A program made the translations under genes and the position numbers. The notes below the pieces were generated by a model. That model searched no databases. It saw only the letters and a list, made by a program, of their open reading frames with translations, and was not told the origin of the DNA. From Pseudomonas indica NBRC 103045 (GTDB taxonomy: Bacteria > Pseudomonadota > Gammaproteobacteria > Pseudomonadales > Pseudomonadaceae): a stretch of DNA of 64,000 nt. Where the stretch lies: assembly GCF_002091635.1 (NCBI RefSeq), contig NZ_BDAC01000002.1, forward strand, positions 248,001-312,000, read 5' to 3'. Every line of letters begins with the position of its first letter. Positions within the stretch are counted from its first letter, which is position 1. Positions 29,239 to 39,186 of the stretch are shown one piece after another.

Positions 29239-29667
29239 CTATTTCTCCAACGGCACGATGGCCATGGTCAGGCGCGAGATGCAGCTGGGCTTGCCATCGT
29301 CGCCGGACAGGCGGATATCCCAGACATGGGTGGTCCGCCCCAGATGCACCGCACGGGCCACCGCAGTGACCCGTCCGCTGCGCAGACCACGCAGGTGGTT
29401 GGCGTTTACCTCCAGGCCGACGCAGCGGTATCGACTGCTGTCGATGCACAGGAAACTGGCGGTGGAACCGAGGGTTTCCGCCAGCACCACCGACGCGCCG
29501 CCATGCAGCAGGCCATAGGGTTGGTGGGTGCGCCGGTCCACCGGCATGCTGGCGGTGAGGGACTCGTCGTCGAAGGCTTCGAAACGGATATCCAGTTGTT
29601 CGCCAATGGTGTTCGCCAAGGTGGCGTTGAGCTGTTCCAGATCGGGTGTCTGGCGCCATAGGCTCAT
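29239..29667 (-). CDS. Hotdog-fold acyl-CoA thioesterase (YdiI/MenI type)
   Basis: 142 aa. The hotdog helix carries QPYGLLHGGASVVLAE with His55 and probable catalytic Glu64, as in YdiI/MenI and PaaI-type thioesterases. The ATG at 29667 has AAGGAG six bases upstream. It lies 28 bp after an acyl-CoA ligase gene on the same strand; the pair may form and release CoA thioesters of the same or related acids. Confidence 0.92.
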   Translation of the reverse strand: MSLWRQTPDLEQLNATLANTIGEQLDIRFEAFDDESLTASMPVDRRTHQPYGLLHGGASVVLAETLGSTASFLCIDSSRYRCVGLEVNANHLRGLRSGRVTAVARAVHLGRTTHVWDIRLSGDDGKPSCISRLTMAIVPLEK

Positions 29668-29695
29668 GGGCATCTCCTTCGGTGCAGTCAGGGAA

Positions 29696-31363
29696 TCATT
29701 CGTGCCAGAGTATCGCCTCACCACGGGCGATCCATTCAGGGATACGCGGCCCGTAGGCCCCCTCCACCACGCTCCGCTTGATCTTCAGCGTCGGAGTGAG
29801 GAAACCGTTGTCCACGGCCCAAGCATCCTTGACCAGCACCAAACCGAGCAGCCGCTCATGCTTGTCCAGGGCGGCGTTCACCTCTTCGAGCAGTTCGCGC
29901 AGGCTCTGTTCCAGCACCGAACGCGCGCCGTTCGCCGCTTCCTGACGACCGACGTCGGAGAGCACGCACAGCGCCATGGGCTGTGGCAGACCATCGCCGA
30001 CCACGCAGACCTGCTCCAGGCGCGAATGCACCGCCAGGCGGTTTTCGATGGGCGCCGGGGCGACGTACTTACCCTTGCTGGTCTTGAAGATTTCCTTGAT
30101 CCGCCCGGTCAGGCGCAGATAGCCCTCGGCATCCACCTCGCCCTTGTCGCCGGTGCGCAGGAAACCGTCCTCGGTGAGGGCCTCGGCGGTCTTCTGCGGG
30201 TCCTTGTAGTAGCCCTGCATGGTCGCGCCGCTGCGTACCAGCACCTCGCCCTCCTCGCTGATACGCACCTCGACGCCCGGGTTGGCCTGGCCGATCCAGC
30301 CGTGCTTCTGCTTGCCCGGCCGGCAGATATGCGAATAACCGGCGTTCTCGGTCATGCCATAGACCTCGAGCACGTCCAGGCCCAGGCGCCGGTACCAGTC
30401 GAGCAGCGCCTCCGGTACCGGTGCCGCCCCACAGACCGCGTAGCGCACCGCATCCAGCCCCAGGCCGGCGAGCACTTTGTGGCCGACCCGCGGGCCGAGC
30501 AGCGGCAGGCGCAGGAGAAAGTCCAGGCGCTTCGCCGGCATTTTCGAATAGACGCCCATCTGGAATTTGGTCCAGATCCGCGGCACCCCGAAGAACACCG
30601 TGGGCCGCGCACGACGCAGGTCGTCGATGAAGGTGTCCAGGCTCTCGGCGAAGAAGATCGTCTGCCCGGCGTAGATCGACGACAGCTCGACGAACATGCG
30701 CTCGGCCACATGGCACAGCGGCAGATAGGACAGCAGCCGGTCGTTCTCACCAACACCGAACAGCTCGGTGGCGTGGCCGGCGGCGAAGCCGAAGTTGGCG
30801 AAGGTGTGCATCACTCCTTTCGGCGCCCCGGTGGTGCCGGAGGTATAGATGAGCGTGGCCAGGCAATCGGCGGCGGGCCGGGGATCGTCCTGGATCGGCG
30901 CACAGACCTGCAGATCGCTCCACAGGTAGTCGAAACGCCCTTCGGGGCGCATCGGCATGCCTACCGTCGGCACCCCCTCGGGAACGCCCGGCGCCATGCT
31001 CGGCCAGTCGTCCAGCTTGCCGATGAAAGCGACCACCGCCTCGGCATGTTCCAGCACTTGGCGGACGGACTCGGCGGTAAGGTTCGGATAGAGCGGTACG
31101 GACACATGGCCGGCCATCCAGATCGCCAGGTCGGTGACGATCCAGTGCGCGCAGTTCTTCGAGATGATCGCGATGCGGCTGCCCTGAGGCAGATCCAGGC
31201 CACGCAGCCAGGCGGCGGTACGGCGTGCCTGGTCACCCACGTCGGACCAGCTCAGCTCCTCCACGCGACCGCCCCCCAAGGGCTGGACCAGGTAGCGTTT
31301 GTTCGGGTGACGCACCTCGCGCTCGTAGAACAGCTCGAGCGGCAAACGGACGGCATGAGTCAC
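29696..31363 (-). CDS. AMP-dependent long-chain acyl-CoA ligase
   Basis: 555 aa. The ATP-binding P-loop motif YTSGTTGAPKGV, the YGMTENAG region, the RTGDKGEVD motif and a terminal KIKRSVVE segment with the catalytic lysine are all seen. It activates a carboxylic acid to acyl-AMP then acyl-CoA; the extended loop and size suit long-chain fatty acids. The start is the GTG at 31363, with AAAGGAG eight bases upstream. A perfect palindrome at 31397-31414 overlaps the likely promoter, suggesting TetR-type control. Confidence 0.92.
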   Translation of the reverse strand: MTHAVRLPLELFYEREVRHPNKRYLVQPLGGGRVEELSWSDVGDQARRTAAWLRGLDLPQGSRIAIISKNCAHWIVTDLAIWMAGHVSVPLYPNLTAESVRQVLEHAEAVVAFIGKLDDWPSMAPGVPEGVPTVGMPMRPEGRFDYLWSDLQVCAPIQDDPRPAADCLATLIYTSGTTGAPKGVMHTFANFGFAAGHATELFGVGENDRLLSYLPLCHVAERMFVELSSIYAGQTIFFAESLDTFIDDLRRARPTVFFGVPRIWTKFQMGVYSKMPAKRLDFLLRLPLLGPRVGHKVLAGLGLDAVRYAVCGAAPVPEALLDWYRRLGLDVLEVYGMTENAGYSHICRPGKQKHGWIGQANPGVEVRISEEGEVLVRSGATMQGYYKDPQKTAEALTEDGFLRTGDKGEVDAEGYLRLTGRIKEIFKTSKGKYVAPAPIENRLAVHSRLEQVCVVGDGLPQPMALCVLSDVGRQEAANGARSVLEQSLRELLEEVNAALDKHERLLGLVLVKDAWAVDNGFLTPTLKIKRSVVEGAYGPRIPEWIARGEAILWHE

Positions 31364-31396
31364 TGGGTCTTCTCCTTTGTTGTTCTTGTAGGGTCA

Positions 31397-31414
31397 ACCA
31401 AGCACTTGCTTGGT
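31397..31414. promoter_or_regulatory. Perfect palindromic operator before the acyl-CoA ligase gene
   Basis: ACCAAGCA (31397-31404) and TGCTTGGT (31407-31414) are exact inverted copies with a 2-bp centre. Size, symmetry and position about 35 bp upstream of the start fit a TetR-family operator. No TetR gene is adjacent, so the regulator is encoded elsewhere. Confidence 0.65.
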
Positions 31415-31490
31415 CGACTATTCCATGCACAAAGGAGTGAAGCAAGTTAAGAAATGTATCGGGATTCGCCGCGCTGCAGCGAAGCCCGAA

Positions 31491-31955
31491 TCAATGGTGT
31501 TTCGGGTGATGCAACTCGGCCAGACGCATCGCCCCGGCCAGGATCATCTCGCCCTCCAGCTCGGCGAGGCTGGCGGTCTTCATCGGCAACGGGTCCTGCC
31601 GGTGACCATGAATCAGCAATCCGGCCAGGGTGCCGACGAAGGGCTGGTGGGTCACCAGCAGCAATTCCTCGTCCTCGCGCTCGGCGAGGTACTTCAACGC
31701 CTCGCGGGGATCGCTGTCCGGCGTCAGCCAGGGAGCGACACCGACCGCCCCGGCGAACCCCAGTGCCTCGCGCACCAGCTCGGCGGTCTGCTGGGCCCGC
31801 ACGTAAGGGCTGGCCAGGATCGCCGAGAGCGGCCGCCCGGCCAAGTGGGCCGCCGTCCTCAGCACCTCCTTGCGGCCATGCCTGGTCAGCTCGCGCTCGG
31901 CGTCGGTCGGGGCATGGGGCTCGGCCTCGCCATGACGGAGCAGCCAGAGCCTCAC
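31491..31955 (-). CDS. sixA: Phosphohistidine phosphatase SixA-like
   Basis: 154 aa. The histidine-phosphatase motif RHGE is at 7-10 (LWLLRHGEAEPH), and a later VTHQPFVGTL supplies the second catalytic histidine. SixA removes phosphate from histidine-phosphorylated proteins (in E. coli the phosphotransferase protein NPr; earlier ArcB). The start is the GTG at 31955, which overlaps the stop of the upstream membrane protein gene (GTGA). This is one of three genes in series with gpsA. Confidence 0.88.
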   Translation of the reverse strand: MRLWLLRHGEAEPHAPTDAERELTRHGRKEVLRTAAHLAGRPLSAILASPYVRAQQTAELVREALGFAGAVGVAPWLTPDSDPREALKYLAEREDEELLLVTHQPFVGTLAGLLIHGHRQDPLPMKTASLAELEGEMILAGAMRLAELHHPKHH

Positions 31956-32299
31956 AGCTTGGGCTCTTCGTCTCGCACCGGGCTGGGCGCCGGAGGAATA
32001 TCGTGGGGTGCCTCGCCTTCCGGAGCGCGCGGCACCGGCCAATCGGAGAACGGCCAGGGCTTCTCGTCGGTGTGGAAGGTGCCGAAACGGCCAATCTGCG
32101 CCAGGTACTGGCTGAGGCTGTCACCGAAGTTCATCAGGCTGCCGCTCGGCGCGCCATAGAACAGCCGGTAGCCCAGCTGCAGCAGGACCACCGCCCCCAG
32201 CAACAGCTCGGCCAGTTGCCAGACCAGGGTGAAGATCACCATCCAAAGGATGCGCAGCAGGATGGATTCGCGTTGCAGGTCGTCGGTGGGTTCGCTCAT
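31952..32299 (-). CDS. DUF4389 membrane protein
   Basis: 115 aa from the ATG at 32299 (GGAG eight bases upstream). One or two membrane helices lie at about 18-50 (ILWMVIFTLVWQLAELLLGAV). The fragment FYGAPSGSLMNFGDSLSQYLAQIGRF is typical of DUF4389, and a Pro/Glu-rich tail follows. Function unknown. It overlaps sixA by 4 bp and follows gpsA by 42 bp. Confidence 0.8.
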   Translation of the reverse strand: MSEPTDDLQRESILLRILWMVIFTLVWQLAELLLGAVVLLQLGYRLFYGAPSGSLMNFGDSLSQYLAQIGRFGTFHTDEKPWPFSDWPVPRAPEGEAPHDIPPAPSPVRDEEPKL

Positions 32300-32341
32300 G
32301 GGATAGCTCCTTATCCGTTCCAATCAGGTTAGGCTGCGCGG

Positions 32342-33364
32342 CTAGAAACCGCTGGTGGGAATGAAATCCACGTCCGTCTTCGGCTCGCCGCGCATCAGGG
32401 CCTCGATCACCTGGGCCAGGGTGCGCCCTTCGAAGAGAATGGCATGCAATCCCGCGACCAGCGGCATGTAGACCTGCAGCTCCTCGGCCTTGGCCTTGAG
32501 CACCTTGAGCGTGTTGACCCCCTCGGCCACTTCGCCGAGCCGCGCCACCGCGTCTTCCAGGCTGAGCCCCTCGCCGAGGGCATAGCCGACCTGGTAGTTG
32601 CGGCTCTTCGGCGAGGAGCAGGTGACGATCAGGTCACCGACCCCAGCCAGGCCGAGGAAGGTCATCGGATTGGCGCCCAGCTTCACCGCGAAGCGGGTCA
32701 TCTCAGCCAATGCCCGGGTGATCAGCATGCTCTTGGTGTTCTCGCCCATGCCCAGGGCCACGGCCATGCCGGAAATAATCGCGTAGACGTTCTTCAGGGC
32801 CCCGCCCAGTTCCACGCCGAAGCGGTCGCGGCTGGCATAGACGCGGAAGGTCCGACCATGCAGCACGGCCTGGACGCGCTGGCAGAGTTCCTCGTCTTCG
32901 CTGGCGACCACTGTGGCGGTCAGAGCGTGTTCGGCGACTTCCTTGGCCAGGTTGGGCCCGGACAGCACACCGATGCGCGCCAGCGGGGCGATTTCCTCGA
33001 GAATCTGGCTCATCAGCTTGAAGCTCTGCGCCTCGATACCCTTGGTGGTGCTCACCAGCAGCTTGCCGGCCAATTGCGCCGCCAGCGGCTGCAGTACCTG
33101 GCGCAACGCGCTGGACGGTAGGGCAACGAAGATCAGCTCGCAGGCGGCCAGGGTGGCCGGCAGGTCGGTCACCGCCTCCACCGCCGGATGGATCTTCACG
33201 CCCTTCAGGTAACGGGGGTTCTCGCGGTTGCTGCGGATCGCCTCGGCCTGTTCCGGGTCGCGCATCCAGAGCAGGACAGGCTGGCCGTTCTCGGCCAGCA
33301 GATTGGCGATGGCGGTGCCGAAGCTGCCGCCGCCGAGAACCGCGATAGGTTGCTGTGCAGTCAT
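32342..33364 (-). CDS. gpsA: Glycerol-3-phosphate dehydrogenase [NAD(P)+]
   Basis: 340 aa. GpsA reduces dihydroxyacetone phosphate to sn-glycerol-3-phosphate, the phospholipid backbone. The N-terminal dinucleotide motif [10 protein letters not shown], the STTKGIEAQ and SGPNLAKEV segments, the catalytic-lysine region [11 protein letters not shown] and the [21 protein letters not shown] motif are intact. The ATG at 33364 gives the family's usual end, [13 protein letters not shown]. It leads a gpsA-DUF4389-sixA operon. Confidence 0.97.
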   Translation of the reverse strand: MTAQQPIAVLGGGSFGTAIANLLAENGQPVLLWMRDPEQAEAIRSNRENPRYLKGVKIHPAVEAVTDLPATLAACELIFVALPSSALRQVLQPLAAQLAGKLLVSTTKGIEAQSFKLMSQILEEIAPLARIGVLSGPNLAKEVAEHALTATVVASEDEELCQRVQAVLHGRTFRVYASRDRFGVELGGALKNVYAIISGMAVALGMGENTKSMLITRALAEMTRFAVKLGANPMTFLGLAGVGDLIVTCSSPKSRNYQVGYALGEGLSLEDAVARLGEVAEGVNTLKVLKAKAEELQVYMPLVAGLHAILFEGRTLAQVIEALMRGEPKTDVDFIPTSGF

Positions 33365-33511
33365 AACGCATCCATGAGTGACCACCGGAGTGGCAGTAGC
33401 GGGCATTATACGGAGGCCTGGGCGACCGGCCAGTCGGGATTTTCCGACTGGCAAACGCGCCCGGCTCGGTTAACATGCGGCCATCCTGCCACCGCCATAA
33501 GACGCTTCGTC

Positions 33512-35623
33512 GTGCTGCCGAGCCTGCGCACTTCACTGCCGATCACCTTCTTCGCCCTGCTCACTGGCGGTCATGCGCTGGCCGACGACCTGTTCCTGGA
33601 CGATCCCGACCTGCCGCAGGTACTCACCGCCACCCGCCTGAAACAGGCGGCGGCCGCGGTTCCAGGCAGCATGACCGTACTCGACCGCCAGTTGATCGAC
33701 GCCTCCGGCGCACGCGACATCCCCGAACTGCTGCGCCTGGTTCCGGGCATGTTGGTCGGCTATCGCAACGGCAACCAGGCGACGGTGAACTACCACGGCA
33801 CCAATGCCACCGAGGCCCGCCGCCTACAAGTGCTGGTCGATGGCCGCTCGCAATACCGGCCCGGCCTGGCCACCGTCGACTGGAGCGACATTCCGGTGGC
33901 CATCGAGGACATCGAGCGGATCGAAGTCTTCCGCGGGCCGAACACCGTGAGCTACGGCGCCAATGCGCTGATGGGGGTGATCAACATCATCACCCGCGCA
34001 CCGGCCAACAGCGATGGCACTCGCCTCAAGTACACCCAGGGCCAGCGCGGCATCCGCGATTGGTACGCCAGCCAGGGGTTCGGCCAGGGCGGTCACGATC
34101 TGCGCCTGTCGCTGTCCGGCCAGCAGGACGATGGCTTCGACCATGACCAGTTTGGCCAGGACTACCGCGACGGCCGCCGCCTGAACCGTTTCAACCTGTC
34201 CGCCAGCCATGTGCTGGCCGCCGACCAGACCCTCGATTGGCAACTGGCCGTAAAGGAAGGCAACAAGCAGCGGCCCAACGCCTACCGCCCGGTATTTGCC
34301 GGCATCCCCAACGGAAGCGACAACGCCGACATCGAAGCCCGCGACTATGCCGCGTCGCTGCGCTGGACCTTCGACGCCAGCCCCGACCACAGCCTGTACG
34401 TCCAGGGCTACGCCCAGCAATGGGAACGCCTGCAGGAATGGCGGCCCTGCGAAGCGACCATCGCCTTCAGTCCGCAACTGGGGGCGCTCTGGCAGATCGA
34501 TCCCGGCTACGTCGAAGCCCTGACCGCCAACATCCGCCGGGGCGTGTTCAGTCCGCCGTCCGGCACCGCCCAACAGCAGAGTCTGGCAACGCAGGTACTG
34601 CAGCAACTCGCCGGGCCGGGCCAGCAGCCGGTTTGCGGCTACATCGACCAGAACACCCGGGAAACCCGCTACGACCTGGAACTGCAGGACACCCTGAGCC
34701 TGTCCGATCGTCTGCGCCTGGTCAGCGGCGTGAACTACCGCTACGACCGAGCGGTCTCAGAAACCTACCTTGGCGGTCGGATAAATAACGAGGTGTGGCG
34801 ACTGTTCGGCCACCTGGAATGGCGAATGAGTGAGCACTGGTTATTGCAGGGAGGCGCCATGCTGGAAAGCGATCAGCTTTCGGGCAGCTCGCTGAGCCCA
34901 CGGCTGGCGGCCAACTACCTGATCACGCCGCGCCACGGGCTGCGCGCCGTCTATTCCGAGGCGGTGCGCTCCCCGGACATGTTCGAGAACAACGCCGATT
35001 GGAGCTACCGGCTGCAATCGCCCTCCCGGCCGTTGCAGAACGACCGCTATTTCGCCCGCGCCCAGGGCTCGGGAACCCTGGACAGGGAAATCATGCGCTC
35101 CCGCGAACTGGGCTATAACGGCCAGTTCGAAGCCCCGGACCTGAACGTCGATATCAAGCTGTTCCACGACGAAATCACCCGGATGATCAGCGAGCCCCTG
35201 CGGCTGGTGGATTTCACGCCGAGCAACGACAACCGGATCAGCTTCGACGGTGCGGAAACCCAACTGGACTGGCGCCTGGGCCGGCAGGATCGCCTGCGCC
35301 TGACCTATGCCTACATCGAATTCGACGCCAGCCATCGCCTCGACCAGCGCCTAACGCCCCGCCACAGCGGTTCGGCCGGATGGTTGCGCGATTGGGGCCG
35401 GGGCTGGTCCAGCGCCCTCTTCTATTACGGTGCCGACCAGCTCAACGAGTACCGTTTCGAGCGTGTCGACCTGCGTGTCGCCAAGCGCCTGACGCTCGGC
35501 CGTGCGGACCTGGAGCTGTCCGGTGTCCTGCAGCAGCGTCTCGATGACGAACCCCTGACCTGGCGCGAGAACCGCTACGCGGATCGACACCTGCTCTATT
35601 TCAGTGCGGAGCTGGCCTTCTAG
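33512..35623 (+). CDS. TonB-dependent outer membrane receptor
   Basis: 703 aa from a GTG at 33512. A signal peptide (MLPSLRTSLPITFFALLTGGHALA) is followed by a plug domain (about 35-150; VPGSMTVLDRQLIDASGARDIPELL, IERIEVFRGPNTVSYGANALMGVINIIT) and a 22-strand barrel ending in aromatic LLYFSAELAF. No clear TonB box is seen. The start is uncertain, since no good ribosome binding site or ATG is present in frame. Its stop abuts the next ATG with no gap. In P. aeruginosa terms this is the gene before PA1612-PA1611 (from memory). Ligand unknown. Confidence 0.85.
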   Translation: MLPSLRTSLPITFFALLTGGHALADDLFLDDPDLPQVLTATRLKQAAAAVPGSMTVLDRQLIDASGARDIPELLRLVPGMLVGYRNGNQATVNYHGTNATEARRLQVLVDGRSQYRPGLATVDWSDIPVAIEDIERIEVFRGPNTVSYGANALMGVINIITRAPANSDGTRLKYTQGQRGIRDWYASQGFGQGGHDLRLSLSGQQDDGFDHDQFGQDYRDGRRLNRFNLSASHVLAADQTLDWQLAVKEGNKQRPNAYRPVFAGIPNGSDNADIEARDYAASLRWTFDASPDHSLYVQGYAQQWERLQEWRPCEATIAFSPQLGALWQIDPGYVEALTANIRRGVFSPPSGTAQQQSLATQVLQQLAGPGQQPVCGYIDQNTRETRYDLELQDTLSLSDRLRLVSGVNYRYDRAVSETYLGGRINNEVWRLFGHLEWRMSEHWLLQGGAMLESDQLSGSSLSPRLAANYLITPRHGLRAVYSEAVRSPDMFENNADWSYRLQSPSRPLQNDRYFARAQGSGTLDREIMRSRELGYNGQFEAPDLNVDIKLFHDEITRMISEPLRLVDFTPSNDNRISFDGAETQLDWRLGRQDRLRLTYAYIEFDASHRLDQRLTPRHSGSAGWLRDWGRGWSSALFYYGADQLNEYRFERVDLRVAKRLTLGRADLELSGVLQQRLDDEPLTWRENRYADRHLLYFSAELAF

Positions 35624-36550
35624 ATGCGCCACTCCGCCTCATGGACGAGCCGGCGAACCGCCCCTTGGTCCACCTGCCTGCTCCTGCTCTGCTGTCTTGT
35701 CGCCAGCCTGCCGACGCGGGCTGCCGAACTGCTGCTGAGTGCCGAGGACAGCCCTGCCGTGCGTGGCTTCGTCAATCAACTGGCCGAACGCCGTCCGCAG
35801 GACGAGGTGCGCTTCCTGCCCCTGGACCAATTGCCACCGCCCGATCGCCTGCCGGGCAGCAGCCGGCTGATTCTTTTGGGCGAGAAGGCCCTGGAATGGC
35901 GCCTTTCCTCCACCTCGGGCCCGCCGACCCTGGCGCTGCGGATCAGCCGCATCCAGGCCCGCCGGCTACTCGGCGAAAAGCGCCCGAATGGCGTCACCCT
36001 GCTCTGGAGCGACCCCCAACCGGCACGTCAGTTGCGCCTGGCCCGCCTGCTTTTTCCCCGCGCCCAGCGCATCGGTGTGCTCTATGACAAGCACAGCGCC
36101 TTCCTGCTCGAGGAGCTGCGTCACGCCGCCGCGCCTCTGGGATTGACCGTGGTCGGCCAGCCTTGGCCAGACCAGGGCGACAGTCGCCCGCTGCTGTCCT
36201 TGCTCGGCAACAGCGATCTTCTGCTCGGCCTGGACGATGAGGATCTTTACAATGCGAGGACCGCGAAGAGTCTGCTGCTCACCAGCTACACCCGGCAACG
36301 CGCCCTGCTCGGCCCCAGCGTCAGCTTCGTCAGGGCCGGCAGCCTGGCCAGCAGCTACAGCGACCAGGCCGATTGGCTGGCAACGCTCGACGAGCTGCTC
36401 GACCAGCCGCCCGGGCACTGGCCAAGGGCAGCCTATCCGGCCTATTACAAGGTGATGGGGAACCGGCAGGTGGCCCGTGCGCTCGGCATGGAGCTGGCCA
36501 GCGACAGCGAATTGGAGCAGCAATTGGTTGCAGGGGAGAAAACTCAGTGA
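35624..36550 (+). CDS. Periplasmic ABC_sub_bind-like protein without a transporter
   Basis: 308 aa. A signal peptide ends near residue 33 ([10 protein letters not shown]). The mature protein has the two-lobed pattern of the ABC_sub_bind family ([50 protein letters not shown]). No ABC permease or ATPase gene is nearby. The gene begins directly after the receptor stop and overlaps the hybrid kinase start (GTGA). It is more likely a sensory co-receptor for the kinase than an importer component, which is inference. Confidence 0.8.
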   Translation: MRHSASWTSRRTAPWSTCLLLLCCLVASLPTRAAELLLSAEDSPAVRGFVNQLAERRPQDEVRFLPLDQLPPPDRLPGSSRLILLGEKALEWRLSSTSGPPTLALRISRIQARRLLGEKRPNGVTLLWSDPQPARQLRLARLLFPRAQRIGVLYDKHSAFLLEELRHAAAPLGLTVVGQPWPDQGDSRPLLSLLGNSDLLLGLDDEDLYNARTAKSLLLTSYTRQRALLGPSVSFVRAGSLASSYSDQADWLATLDELLDQPPGHWPRAAYPAYYKVMGNRQVARALGMELASDSELEQQLVAGEKTQ

Positions 36551-38469
36551 TCCCGTTCAAAGGATGGGACATCCATGCCCGAACCCAACTGATCAGCGTG
36601 GGCCCCGCCCTGCTGCTGACGCTGCTGCTCACCGCATTCTTCACCTTCGCCCGCCTGCAGGACCTCCGTCAGGAGCTGGATCACACCGGCCAGTTGATCG
36701 CCAATCAGTTGGCTCCCGCGGCCGAATACGGTGTGATCGCCGGCAACCTGCCGGTCTTGCGCAGCCTGCTCCAGGCCACTTTGGACACCCCCCATGTGCG
36801 CTTTTTGGAAGTCCGCGACCGCGAAGACAACATCCTGGTGTACGTGGAACGCCCCAGTGACCAGGGCCAGAGCACGCCCCAGGTGAAGGTGTTCCATGCG
36901 CCGATCCGCCTGCAACGGGTCGACCTTCAGGGCGACGAGCTGTTCGACAGCGAGCCCGCCGGTAATCCGGACCAGGACATTCTGGGACGGGTCGTGGTGG
37001 GTATGTCCGGCGACGCCTTCACCAGCCAGCAACAGGTCATCCTGCTGAAGGCCGCCGGTCTCGCACTGCTGGCCCTGATGCTTGCCTTTTTCCTTGCCCG
37101 CCGCCTGGCCCTGCGCCTGTCGGAGCCGATCAGCGCCATGGGCAAGGCGGTGGAAGCCATCCAGGCCGGCGATTACCGGGCAGCCCTGCCGGAAGTCGAC
37201 GACGGCGAGTTGGGGGAACTGGCACGACACATCAACCGCCTCGCCAATGGCCTGGAAAAGGCCAGCCAGGAGCAGCAGCAATCCATCGAGCAACTGGTCA
37301 AGGCGCGGGAAGAAGCCGAGCAGGCCAACCGGGCGAAGTCCGATTTCCTGGCGATGATGAGCCATGAGCTGCGCACGCCGATGAACGGTGTACTGGGTAT
37401 GCTGCAACTGCTCGAAACCACCGAGATGAACCAGGAGCAGGCCGAGTACGCGGCACTGGCGACCGAATCCACCGAGCACCTGCTCAAGGTCATCAACGAC
37501 ATCCTCGACTTCTCCCGTATCGAGCGCGGCGCGCTGGAGCTGGAGCGCATTCCGTTCAACCTCCTCGAGCTCATCCAGGGTTCGGTGCTGGTGTTCCAGC
37601 ACAGCGCCCAGCAGCGCGGCCTGGACCTGCGCATCGAAACCCAGTCCGGCCTGGAGGACATGGAGGTCCAGGGCGACCCCACCCGGCTCCGCCAGATCCT
37701 GGTCAACCTGATCGGCAATGCCTTGAAATTCACCGAAGAAGGCAGCATCCGCGTGGAAATCCGCTGGCAGGCGCTGGATACCGAGGTGCTCTGGTTCACC
37801 TGCGCGGTTCGCGACAGCGGTATCGGCATCCCAGCGGAGCGTCTGGAGCACATGTTCGACGCCTTCCAGCAGGCCGACAGCTCGATTTCCCGCCGCTACG
37901 GCGGCACCGGGCTCGGCCTGCCCATCGCCCGCACCCTGGCCGAACGGATGGGCGGCACTCTCAGCGCCGAAAGCGAGGAAGGCCGCGGCTCGGTGTTCAC
38001 CCTGGAAATCCCGCTGCCGTTCCGTCTGTGCGAAGCCCAGCCCACCCGCTTGCCGCTGCAGGCCGGCGGTTCCGGAGGCGGCCAGGATGTGCTGCTGGTG
38101 GAAGACAACCCGGTCAACCAGACCGTGATCGAAGCCATGTTGCGCAGCCTCGGCTACAGCGTCAGCCTGGTCGGCGACGGCGCCCAGGCGGTCCGACGCG
38201 TCGAGAACCAGGCGTTCGACGCGATCCTCATGGATTGCCGCCTGCCGGTGCTCGACGGCTATGAAGCGACCCGGCAGATTCGCCGGCTGGACGGCGGCGC
38301 AGGGGTTCCCATCATTGCCCTTACCGCCAACGCCCTGCAGGGCGACCGGGAAATCTGTCTCGCCGCCGGAATGAACGATTACCTGGCCAAGCCGTTCAAA
38401 CGAGCGGATCTGCAGCAGGTATTGCAGCGCTGGTTGTCACCCCGACCTTCGGCGAGTGGCCAACAGTGA
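36547..38469 (+). CDS. Hybrid sensor histidine kinase (PA1611-like)
   Basis: 640 aa. Helix at about 17-38, a CHASE8-like periplasmic domain (about 40-165; [14 protein letters not shown]), helix at 166-185, HAMP, HisKA with His273 in [10 protein letters not shown], and an ATPase domain (GTGLGLPIA) are followed by a receiver with Asp563. There is no histidine-phosphotransfer domain, so it must signal through a separate one. P. aeruginosa PA1611, which occupies this position beside fabA, feeds HptB and binds RetS in the Gac/Rsm switch between acute and biofilm states; equivalence is inferred from architecture and position. The start GTG at 36547 overlaps the preceding stop. Confidence 0.88.
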   Translation: MIPFKGWDIHARTQLISVGPALLLTLLLTAFFTFARLQDLRQELDHTGQLIANQLAPAAEYGVIAGNLPVLRSLLQATLDTPHVRFLEVRDREDNILVYVERPSDQGQSTPQVKVFHAPIRLQRVDLQGDELFDSEPAGNPDQDILGRVVVGMSGDAFTSQQQVILLKAAGLALLALMLAFFLARRLALRLSEPISAMGKAVEAIQAGDYRAALPEVDDGELGELARHINRLANGLEKASQEQQQSIEQLVKAREEAEQANRAKSDFLAMMSHELRTPMNGVLGMLQLLETTEMNQEQAEYAALATESTEHLLKVINDILDFSRIERGALELERIPFNLLELIQGSVLVFQHSAQQRGLDLRIETQSGLEDMEVQGDPTRLRQILVNLIGNALKFTEEGSIRVEIRWQALDTEVLWFTCAVRDSGIGIPAERLEHMFDAFQQADSSISRRYGGTGLGLPIARTLAERMGGTLSAESEEGRGSVFTLEIPLPFRLCEAQPTRLPLQAGGSGGGQDVLLVEDNPVNQTVIEAMLRSLGYSVSLVGDGAQAVRRVENQAFDAILMDCRLPVLDGYEATRQIRRLDGGAGVPIIALTANALQGDREICLAAGMNDYLAKPFKRADLQQVLQRWLSPRPSASGQQ

Positions 38470-38525
38470 TAAAGTGCTTCAGGCTTGACCGCCTCCGGGA
38501 GCGGCGTTGCGTTGGCCGTACCGCC

Positions 38526-38547
38526 CCGAGTGAACACTTGTACTCGG
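38526..38547. promoter_or_regulatory. Candidate DesT-type operator in the fabAB promoter region
   Basis: CCGAGT (38526-38531) and ACTCGG (38542-38547) are inverted copies around GAACACTTGT. In P. aeruginosa the TetR repressor DesT is reported to bind upstream of fabAB at a similar GAGTGAAC-type site. The match is from memory and imperfect. Confidence 0.4.
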
Positions 38548-38659
38548 CGCGCTGTGACTTTCACCACAACGCAACAGTCTATGACTAGGCTGCCGGCTAA
38601 CCTTCCGCAGCCAGGACGATTCGCCCAGCCCTTCTCACGGGGACCATTGAGGAGCTCGC

Positions 38660-39175
38660 ATGACCAAACAACACGCTTTCACTCGGGAAGACCTGCTGCG
38701 CTGCAGTCGCGGCGAGCTGTTCGGTCCGGGTAATGCGCAACTGCCCGCCCCCAACATGCTGATGGTCGATCGCATCATCCATATCAGCGAAACCGGCGGC
38801 AAATTCGGCAAGGGTGAATTGGTCGCCGAGCTGGATATCCATCCCGACCTCTGGTTCTTCGCCTGCCACTTCGAAGGCGATCCGGTGATGCCCGGCTGCC
38901 TCGGCCTCGACGCCATGTGGCAGTTGGTCGGTTTCTACCTCGGCTGGCAGGGTAATCCGGGCCGCGGCCGGGCCCTCGGCTCCGGCGAAGTGAAATTCTT
39001 CGGCCAGGTACTGCCGACGGCGAAGAAAGTCACCTACAACATTCATATCAAGCGCACCATCAACCGCTCGCTGATTCTCGGCATCGCCGATGGCACCGTC
39101 AGCGTCGATGGACGCGAGATCTACAGCGCCGAAGGCTTGCGCGTCGGCCTGTTCACCTCTACCGACAGTTTCTGA
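38660..39175 (+). CDS. fabA: 3-hydroxydecanoyl-ACP dehydratase/isomerase
   Basis: 171 aa, the standard length. Catalytic His70 ([14 protein letters not shown]) and Asp84 (LGLDAMWQL) are exactly in place. FabA dehydrates 3-hydroxydecanoyl-ACP and isomerises trans-2- to cis-3-decenoyl-ACP, the branch point of anaerobic unsaturated fatty acid synthesis. The ATG follows GAGGAG. It is 11 bp before fabB in one operon, probably under a DesT-type control site. Confidence 0.99.
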   Translation: MTKQHAFTREDLLRCSRGELFGPGNAQLPAPNMLMVDRIIHISETGGKFGKGELVAELDIHPDLWFFACHFEGDPVMPGCLGLDAMWQLVGFYLGWQGNPGRGRALGSGEVKFFGQVLPTAKKVTYNIHIKRTINRSLILGIADGTVSVDGREIYSAEGLRVGLFTSTDSF

Positions 39176-39186
39176 AGGATTTTCCC

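Noticed and set aside
33475-34146. An ATG-started frame at the beginning of the TonB receptor gene
   Set aside because: It is out of frame with the receptor; the receptor frame carries the signal peptide and plug motifs, so the ATG is not used for it.
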